Made by a program: the position numbers and the translations under genes. A model generated the notes under the pieces. The model was not told where the DNA came from, did not search any database, and saw only the letters and a program-made list of their open reading frames with translations. From Vitellaria paradoxa (lineage: Eukaryota > Streptophyta > Magnoliopsida > Ericales > Sapotaceae): a DNA stretch of 64,000 bases. This document shows positions 10,794 through 21,400 of the stretch, piece by piece (the stretch's first letter is position 1; each line of letters begins with the position of its first letter). The stretch spans positions 15,665,009 through 15,729,008 of the forward strand of contig CM034233.1 of NCBI GenBank assembly GCA_019916065.1. The letters run 5' to 3'.

Positions 10794-12460
10794 ATGCTCT
10801 CAACATGCATTGATCACCTCAAAGCCCAACCGCTATGGATACTTCTTCTTTCCTCCCTTGGTTTCCTTTCCCTCTTCAAACAAGCCACCTCTCTCCTCAA
10901 ATGGGTCTTCATCTCCCTCCTAAGACTACCAAAGAACCTCAAGAAATATGGTTGCTGGGCACTCATCACAGGATCCACAGATGGCATCGGAAAAGCCTTT
11001 GCCTTCCAACTAGCTCAGAGAGGCCTCAACCTCATTCTGGTTGGTAGAAACTCCCACAAACTCAGATCAGTCAAAAGTGAAATTCAAGCTCAGTATCCAG
11101 ACACCAAGGTCAAGGTTGTCCTCCTCGACTTTTCCGAAAATGTTGCCTCCGGAGTGAGAGCCATAGAGGAGGTGGTTGAAGGGTTGGATGTGGGTTTGTT
11201 GATCAACAACGTTGGGGTTACATACCCGGCGGCGAGGTTCTTCCATGAGGTGGATGAGGTGGTTTGGATGAACGTGGTTAGAGTGAATTTGGAGGGCACC
11301 ACTAGGGTTACCAGAGCTGTTCTTCTGGGGATGCTTAAGAGAAGGAGAGGTGCAATTGTTAATATTGGCTCTGGTGCGGCCTGTGTTGTTCCTTCTCATC
11401 GTCTCTATGCTGTCTATGCTGCTACCAAAGCGTATCTCTCTCTCTCTCTCTCTCTCTCTGTGTTAGTGCTGTTACACTAGTTTTCTCATTACAGCCAAAC
11501 CTTATTGGATAATTCGATTGCATAATTTAGGTTTGAAAATTTAGGCTGTTTTTGGCAATATTAGGTAGAATGTTAGTGTAAAAGTTGTGAGTTTATCATT
11601 TTAGAATAATAAATTATTTATGTAAAAAGATTTTAGTTATAACATCAGCACTCATCACATCTTGTTATACTTTCTAAACAAATTTTATAGTTAAACAACA
11701 TTTTTCATTTGTTGCTAGGGGTAATGTTTCTATCGAATTATACGTTCACAGTGTTTTGACCAAGAATTTGCTAAGGAAAAAAAAAATAACGAAATTACTT
11801 ACATAATTCATATTTTATGATTAATTAAATGAAAAATTAGAATTTTTAATGAATAGATAACTATTTATTTTCTCATCATTTTTTTTAATCTGTCTAACAC
11901 TTCTCTATGATCATTTTTTAATTTGTTTCTTATTTATTTTTTTCACTTTTCTTTCTCATCTACAAATTAATTAACTCAGGACGGTTAGGTGGGGAAAACC
12001 AAGTGATGATTTGCTTTTTCAGTTTCTATTTTATTGGTTTGGTGTCAGTCATCCTTTTGGACCTTCTAATCTTCTGGTACGTGGAAATCCGCAGCCGCTA
12101 CCCCGTACTGGGGTGCGCACAGGGCGAAGCATGCTCCAGCACCCGAGCCAGCAACGGCCCCTGGAGAGTTAACCAGCCTAGGCAAGCCCTGGCTGACCGG
12201 CACGACCGAGAGGAGGCCTTTAGGCTCCTGCCATTATAGCGGTAACCCACCCCCCATGGAGGAGTCGAACCCGAAACCTCGAGAGGTTCAAGCTCTTAAG
12301 ACAAGCCCGACTTCCACTCGGCCACCCCCGAAGGGGCTTTGGACCTTCTAATATTCATATGAGTTGAGGTAGCCTTTCCATTCCACAAAGCCTTGTTGGT
12401 TCTGTAAACACAGATACACATTAATTGGTTGCTTAATGTCAGGGCCATTATAATATCCTC

Positions 12461-12491
<31 letters not shown>

Positions 12492-15400
12492 ATATATATA
12501 TATGGTAAGAATAAATGGTACTAATTAGGGGTTTTTGGAGGCCGGTCATAATTTATAGACTATTAAGGGTTTAAGTCATACCCTTAAAAATTATTTGCAA
12601 ATAAGTCATATGGGCACCGAAAAGACAAAAAAGACCTCGCGCATCTTTTCACTCACAAAACCAGTTTATTTAAAAACCTCCCTGTTTTATCGGAAACGTT
12701 CCGCGACTTTCCAACTTCTTCACAAATCATCTGAAAACTAATCAAAACTTCTTCCAAATCAAGCCTCAATCGATCCCTAACTTTTCGCCGAGCAAATCCA
12801 CACATTACAGTGCTTCGCAATCAACAGGTACTATATTCGATTAAAGGTACTCTTTAGGGTTTTTCTTCAAAACACATATCGAGGGTTTGAATATTTATTG
12901 TGTGGTACTGTTTAGGGTTTTCGATTATCTTTGTAATAACAGGTTTTGTGGTACTGTATTATGTATTTAGTTTCTCCGAAAACGTATAATCGTTGCTATT
13001 TTTACAATAGCCTAATATGAAACATTACCACATACATGTGGTACTGTCATACATGCGATACTGTCTCTCATTCGTTTGATATTTGCAACCATTTTTGTGT
13101 TTAAATGTGATGTTTGCATGATAGAGTCATGCGGTACTGCTTTTGAACGAGCATGCATTCTAAAAAAAAACAGTACCGCAGATATGTGGTACTGTCACAC
13201 ATGCGGTACTGTCTCTCATTCGTTTGATATGTGAGCCATTTTTGTGTTTAAATGTGGTGTTTGCATGATAGAGTCACGTGCTACTGTTTTTGAACGAGCA
13301 TGCATCCTAAAAAAAAACAGTACCGCAGACTATGGTACTGTCACACATGCGGTACTGTCTCTCATTCGTTTGATATGTGAGCCATTTTTGTGTTTACATG
13401 TGATGTTTGCATGATAGAGTCGTGCGGTACTGTTTTTGAGCGAGCATGCATCCTAAAAAAAAACAGTACCGCAGACATGTGGTACTGTCACACATGCGGT
13501 ACTGTCTCTCATTCGTTTGATATGTGAGCCATTTTTGTGTTTACATGTGGTGTTTGCATGATAGAGTCACGTGGTACTGTTTTTGAACGAGCATGCATCC
13601 TAAAAAAAAACAGTACCGCAGACATGTGGTACTGTCACACATGCGGTACTGTCGGTTATTCGTTTGATATGTGAGCTATTTTTGTGTTTACATGTGATGT
13701 TTGCATTATAGAGTCATGCGGTACTGTTTTTGAACGAGCATGCATCCTAAAAAAAAAACAGTACCGCAGACATGTGGTACTGTCACACATGCGGTACTGT
13801 CGGTTATTCGTTTGATATGTGAGCTATTTTTGTGTTTACATGTGATGTTTGCATTATAGAGTCATGCGGTACTGTTTTTGAACGAGCATGCATCCTAAAA
13901 AAAAAAACAGTACCGCAGACATGTGGTACTGTCACACATGCGGTACTGTCGGTCATTTCATTGTATGTGTGATTCTCTTCTTTGTTTAATGGTGCTCTTT
14001 GCATGATATAATCATTCGGTACTGTTTTTGCGAACCAAGCATATTTTGTGAGACAGTACCGCATGTGTGGTACTGTCAAACATGCGGTACTGTCATAAAA
14101 GTGGTAATGTATCTAGATGATATTGCATTTTATCTCTAACAGAAAACAAATGTTACGAAAATACAGGTATTGCTATCACGCTCATACAAAATCAAACATG
14201 GTGAACATCCAGTACCGTTCGAACCTAATCTCAGTCATTAATGAAGTTGAAACCATCAACTTGACAAAAGCACACCATGTATATCTCAAACATTCTCCAT
14301 TTTGGAAGCTCATCCTCACTATTTTAAACTGTGAAATTAACAAAGATTACTCGAGGAAAAGCGATGTTGATGTGGAAACAATCATCAAAGCATTTGACCC
14401 ACAGTCCAAATCTTTCAACCTAGGTGGAATAAAACTTCGCATCAGAGAGACAGAGTTGCGAACAATGTTTGCAATAGAGGATGGTGAACAACTGATAGAC
14501 AGTGTCAAAAAAATCGCAAGGCCAGGCACTGAATTCGTCTCTCGTAGATTCTCTGGATTGCGACGAATTAAGAAACAGAACATATCTGATGCTTTGCGGC
14601 AGGCTGCTGCAGAGCAAACACGCATTGGCAGAGAAGATGTTGCAAGACTTTTGACACTGTTCTGTTTGGCAACGTTGTTTGTCCCTAACAAAGGACATTC
14701 ATTGTCGTGGCACTACACAACATTGGTTGAAAATTTGGATCAAATCCGCCAATACAACTGGAGTGCACATATACTGGAATTCTTGGAGAACAGTTTGTGC
14801 TCAGATTCTAGGAACAAAGGTGTTGCAGGCTGTGTCATGATGTTACCGGTAACCTTTTCATATCATATTCTATATTATATGTTGGTACTGTCTTATGAAC
14901 TTCATTCAACTAATCAGCCCTATAAATGATGCAGTACTGGATCTGTGAGCACACCACTCTGGTCCAACAAGTACAGAAGAGTGCAACACCCAGATGTCTA
15001 GTCTGGGATCTCAAGCCATTGTCCAGTGCATTGAAAAAAATAAATCTCAAAAAGTTGAATAAAAATCAGGTACTATTTATGATAAAATAGATCTTGTTTG
15101 CATGCTAAGAATATTCGGTACTATTTTTCCAATAGATTCATCTTCATCTTTTACAAAAAACAGTACCGCATACATGTGGTACTGTCATCCGTGCATTAGG
15201 TACTGTGTTTCAAAGAGCATGCATTATTAACAAAACAGTACCGCAGACATGTGGTACTGTCAGTTATTCTTTGAATTTGTGACCTATTCTTTTTTCCATG
15301 TATGCGGTACTGTTTTGTTGTGTTTCATGATACTGTTTGAATGCTATATACATTCGGTACTGTTTTTGAACGAGCATGCATCCTTAAAAAACAGTACCGC

Positions 15401-18400
15401 ATACATTTGGTACTGTCATCCATGTGGTACTGTCAGCTATTTTGTATTTGTCACCTCTTTTTGTATTTCATGATACTGTTTGCATCTGATAAATAAAATC
15501 ATTCTAGATTCAACAATGTATTCATGGACATACTAATGAATTATATAATTGATGAACAAAATATCAGGTCATTGTACCTAATCTTGATGATGATGATGAG
15601 GAGGATGACGAGGAGGAGGATGGACAACAACAATTTCATGATGATAATGATGATGATGATGATGATAATTATGATGATGAAAGGACAGAAACAGAAGAAT
15701 ACATCATTGCGTCAGAAAAAACCAGTGATGATGAATTAGTAATTTCTGACATTCTTCAAAAACTGAAGACAAACATAGTGCATTTGAGCAAGACAACTGA
15801 AAGCGAGCGAAAACAAGAGGTGTCTTGTACTCCTGAACTCGATCAATCTGGTACTGTTCCATCTGCCATAGCTGAAAGGCTTCCAGAAACAGTACCAGAA
15901 TCTGATGAACCAGAACAAAAGGCACCAGAACAAGAGGCAAGACAGGCTGCATCAGCAGAAACAGTACCAGTTCAGCAAAGTAATGATCCAGTTGCTTCAG
16001 TTTTATCAATTTTGAACCGTGAACAAATAGAAGAGCTGGAGCAACAAGTCAAGGAAAAAGATGATAAAATTGCTGAATTGGAGAAGCAAATGGCAGAAAA
16101 AGATAATAAAATTGCTGAATTGTAGAAGCAAATGGCAGAAAAAGATGATAAAGTTGCTGAATTGGAGAAGCAAATGGCAGAGAAAGATGAAATTCTGACA
16201 AAGTTGTACATTGACAATGAAAATCTCAACCTGCAAAACACAAACCTGAAGGAAAAACTTGATAATGTGAATGCAGTTGTTGAATTATTAAGGTCTGAAC
16301 TTGTCGAATCTAGCGTCCACCAGGTGACGCAGAAACATGCAGCAACTAGAAGGCCAAAGAAATCGGATACAAATAAAAAACAAACTCCAGCTGCAAACGA
16401 ACCACCTTCAATGTACAAAAGGCTCAAGGACAAAACACGCCAAAAGAAAAGAGATCCTGAGTTCACATACAGTGGTAAAAAGAAGGTTGCCAAAAAACAA
16501 AAGGCAGATACTGCGGCAGTTGTCATGGAAGATATAGAATCTGACATTATAGACATTGATCTTCTACAACTGTCTACACATCAAACCGAGCCCAAGCAAC
16601 CTTCGCTTAAGCAGATTATTTCAACTTTTCAACAAAACACACATCTATCGGCGGTAGAAAAGGAACGGATCTTAAAACTTATTGATAATGAGGGGAAAGC
16701 GTAAGACAGTATTTAACTCTTTCTTTTTTATTACTTGTCAATTATAAAAAAAATTACTTGCTATCATCTGGTACTGTTCTCTATTTTTTACAATAATTGG
16801 TACTGTCATTCCTTTATCTGGTACTGTTAACATAAACATTTCAAACTTAACTCATGTTGTTGTTGTTTTTTTTTTTTTTTTTTGGCTGATCTTGTTGACA
16901 TCTCACTGCTCACTGTATACACACAACACAGTGCAACTGTTTGGGCTGTACCAAATGAACCACTCTGCATGATCACCATTGAAGATATCTACAACCTCAT
17001 AGCAAATGAGAGTATATCAAACATGGTAGGCATATATGATTAACTTCTATTTCTACAGAATTAATAAAGTATGTTGACTATTTCTTAAATTCAACAAATT
17101 AATCTGATATTTACTAATCACAATATTTGCCCAGCTAATTGACTGTCATGCACGCTATCTAGAATCAACACAACATGAATCAGTCAACAGCACTTTCCCC
17201 AAAAGATGCTTATACTTCAGCAGTTTGTGTTGGGTAAGATTTGTGACCTCTTTCTGTGGTTAATTGTGCTTTTTGCATACTATATATATTCGGTACTCTT
17301 TTTCTAGAGCATAAATGTTTGGTACTGTTTTTCAAATAGCATTCATCTTATACATAAAAACAGTACCGCATACATGTGGTACTGTCATCTATATGGTACT
17401 GTCAGCCATGCGATGGATATGAGACTTCTTTTTTATTTTCATATTACTGTTGGCATACTACAATCATTCGGTACTGTTTTTACGAGAGCATGCATCTTGG
17501 GGGAAACAGTACCGCAAGCATGTGGTATTTGACAACATGTATTTTTTCTTGTTGCAGACATTTGTGGTATTTGAGAGACATCATGCAGGTCGAGACACTC
17601 AGATTGATCAAAAGCTGAAACTATCTGATACATACAGACTACTTGTATTCCCTTTGAATACAAGTGGAACGAGAATTCCTGCTGATCCCAACCATTGGAC
17701 CCTTTTGGTATTGGATAGAGACACGTGGACATGGACACATTATAATTCCATGAAACCACGTAGAGCAAATTCCAAAGATTTGTATCTTGAGGATGCAAGG
17801 AAAGTGGTAAGATTCTGTATGTAAATTTTATACATAATTTCATTGGTACTCTTTTCTACTATTTACAACAGTACCGGTTCTGTTTATTAAAACTCATACT
17901 GTCTCCACATTTGTCATATTGTATCAGAAAGAGTATGTGGAATTGAAACTTAAAGACCAATACCTCAATGATCCAATAACAAAAAATATTGAACATACCA
18001 GCATGGAATTCGAATACCCAATTGTTTCTGCAGCAAATTGCCCACAACAAGGATCTACAACGTAAGCCACACCCTTTTTTATTCATGCAAATTGTTGAAC
18101 ACCTCTAACTAAATTCTTACAATCTATAACATCTTGTGTGCAGTGTTGACTGTGGGCCAATGGTGTGCTACGTAATGCAATGCATATCAAATGACGAGCC
18201 ACTTGAACCCATGCTTTCAGAAGAAGCTGTACAAGCTTACAGAGCAAAGATGCTAACACAATTTCTGTCCATTAGTGATGTACAAACATTGTGATTGTAA
18301 TTAAACTGTATTAGTGCACACTCTGTTTCTTTTTTAACAAAATACTTGTATATTCAACATTCTTTTCCTGTAAATTGAATGATACAGTTTATGCTAATAC

Positions 18401-21400
18401 AAATAGTCAATGTCCAGTTAATGGTACTATTTGTGCAACATAAATAGTCATGGTTTTTGCGATTTTTGTATGATAACTCTTGGGATGTTGATTCTTGTTA
18501 TGTTGATAGTGCTGCAAAATAGTGCTGATTGATACTCTATTCGAAACAGTACCGGTATTAATATTAACAGTACCGGTACTGTTTTATACCGGTACTGTTT
18601 GTATGAAGTATCTCAATACCAACATATGCGGTACTGTCTCTCATTCGTTTGATATGTGAGCCATTTTTGTGTTTAAATGTGGTGTTTGCATGATAGAGTC
18701 ACGTGGTACTGCTTTTGAACGAGCATGCATCCTAAAAAAAAAGAGTACCGCAGACTATGGTGCTGTCACACATGCGGTACTGTCTCTCATTCGTTTGATA
18801 TGTGAGCTATTTTTGTGTTTACATGTGATGTTTGCATGATAGAGTCGTGCGGTACTGTTTTTGAACGAGCATGCATCCTAAAAAAAAACAGTACCGCAGA
18901 CATGTGGTACTGTCACACATGCGGTACTGTCGGTCATTTCATTGTATGTGTGATTCTCTTCTTTGTTTAATGGTGCTCTTTGCTTGTGAAAACACTTACA
19001 GCTATTGTCACCAACAAATTTTATGTCCTTTAAATATAAGAATGACAACGGTACTGTCTGCAAATATAAAATTAATACACTATTACAAACAGTACCAGTA
19101 TTAATAAAAACAGTACCGGTACTATTTTATACCGCTGTCATTCTCAATACCAACATTAAAAATGAATATCGCTGAATAAAAAACTATCACAAAATGGATT
19201 GAAACATACTCATTCTCATTATTAATTCAAAAACAGTACCATAACAAACAAACAATAACGGACTTCTTCACAGCATAATTTTGGGAGAAAAAAAAACAAA
19301 AAACAATTCAACTCAACGGCTCTTTGCAAGTCTTCTTAGTATGAGAGCCCATGCGACCACAACGACCACAACGAATTCTTCGTACAAGCTCACTAGTTGA
19401 TCTAATCCTACGCTTCTTCGGCCTTCCAGCTGGTCTCCGTGTTATTGGAGGTAATATTGAACTATTACTGTCTGTAAACTCTTGGATTATGTCTGTTGGT
19501 ATTGGAACAATCACACCTTCATATGCCAATTTGTAATTATCAACATGAAAGTACTCATCAACAAACTCACTCAAAGGTCTGTTAATCCTCCCAATAACAG
19601 CAAATGCATGAGAGCATGGAAAACCAGAAATTTGCCAACCATAACAAGAACATGTACAATTCACCAAATCAACAGTTGTTGAAGGATTAGAAAATACTTC
19701 ATAAATACTATCTGAACACATCTTGATGGTCCATGTTCTACCAGCATCAACAAGTGCATTAAACTTCTCTTCCATTCTTGGACATAGAACACCATTCCAC
19801 TTTGTAGCATCGAGCTTTCTTATGGCAAACCATTCCATTAATTTAACCCTTATCTTGTCAACCAAATGTGCCACTGGCATATTTCTTGCATCAAGAATCC
19901 ATGAGTTAAAAGATTCAATGGCATTTGAAGACATCTCACCATACCTTCTACTACAAGAATACGCATTAGTCCAATTTTGCACAGGCAATCCACTCAAAAA
20001 GTTATCCACAATTGCACCCCCTTCCCTCTTCAAAACATCTAACTTCTCCTTAAATGCTGCAACTGTGGGAGCATAAGCACACTGACAAAACAAGTTCACA
20101 ATGTATTCACGGGATCCATTAGATCTGTTACCACGACTAAATTTATCTCTTAAATTATTCTTCAAATGCTGTAGACAGAAAAAGTGATGACATGTAGGAA
20201 ACTTAATTGGCAAAGATTCCATCAATCCAGGATTTCTATCGGAAATAATTGTAAAATCTTCAGAGGGGTTCAATATCTCATGCAAATGACCTAGGAACCA
20301 AGACCAATTATCGAAATTCTCTGAATCAACAACAGCAAATGCCAATGGGAATAACCCTGCAGATGAACATAAAAACAGTACCGAATTACAAAACAGTACC
20401 GCATATTAAAACAGTTCAAAAAAAACAGTACCATTCTTTGTATGGTGTACTTGTGGTCGTTGAATACCAGATACATTTGGTACTGTGTTATACGATACTA
20501 CATCTTACTAAAAACAGTACCACATAATAAAACAGTACCGCACAAAAACAGTACCGCACAAAAACACTACCATTCTTTGTATTGCTAGATACATTTGGTA
20601 CTGTGTTTATACGATACTACATCTTACTAAAAACAGTACCGCATAATAAAACAGTACCGCAAAAAACAGTACCACATAATAAAACAGTACCGCATGAAAA
20701 CAGTACCACATAATAAAACAGTACCGCACAAAAACAGTACCGCACAAAAACACTACCATTCTTTGTATTGCTAGATACATTTGGTACTGTGTTTATACGA
20801 TACTACATCTTACTAAAAACAGTACCGCATAATAAAACAGTACCGCAAAAAAACAGTACCACATAATAAAACAGTACCGCATAAAAACAGTACCACATAA
20901 TAAAACAGTACCGCACAAAAACAGTACCGCACAAAAACACTACCATTCTTTGTATTGCTAGATACATTTGGTACTGTGTTTATACGATACTACATCTTAC
21001 TAAAAACAGTACCACATAATAAAACAGTACCGCAAAAAACAGTACCACAAAAAAGTATGAACATTAACATACCATTATTCGCATCCTTGCCAGTAGCTGC
21101 CATCAGAATACCCTTGAAACGTGACTTCAAGAAAGTACCATCAATAAAAATGATAGGCCTGCAATATTTGAATCCACGTATACTGGCCCCAAATGATACA
21201 AACAACCGTCTAAACCGGTTTATACCGTCATCCACATCCAACACAATATGACTACCTGGGTTAAGATCCATTGCAGCCTTCACATAACAACTCAAGTTAT
21301 TAAACGAATCAGCATACTCACCATAAATCATGTCTTTAGCTTTCTCTAAAGCACTCCAAGCCTTATCATAGCTAATTTCCATGCCATAGTTGTTTTTAAA

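Noticed and set aside
12255..12336. A functional tRNA-Ser/Leu gene on the minus strand
   Set aside because: Boxes A and B are present but no matching acceptor stem closes it, and it is flanked by an insertion duplication; it is the head of a SINE.
13050..14100. Regularly spaced repeats resembling a CRISPR array
   Set aside because: The whole 147-bp unit is repeated, not a short repeat with unique spacers, and the context is a plant transposon intron.
12903..18061. Octamers as ready-made splice sites (GGTACTG as donor, ACAG/TACC as acceptor)
   Set aside because: Only two donors (12828, 15070) begin GTACT, and none of the acceptors is a full octamer; the other introns use ordinary GTAAG-type donors.
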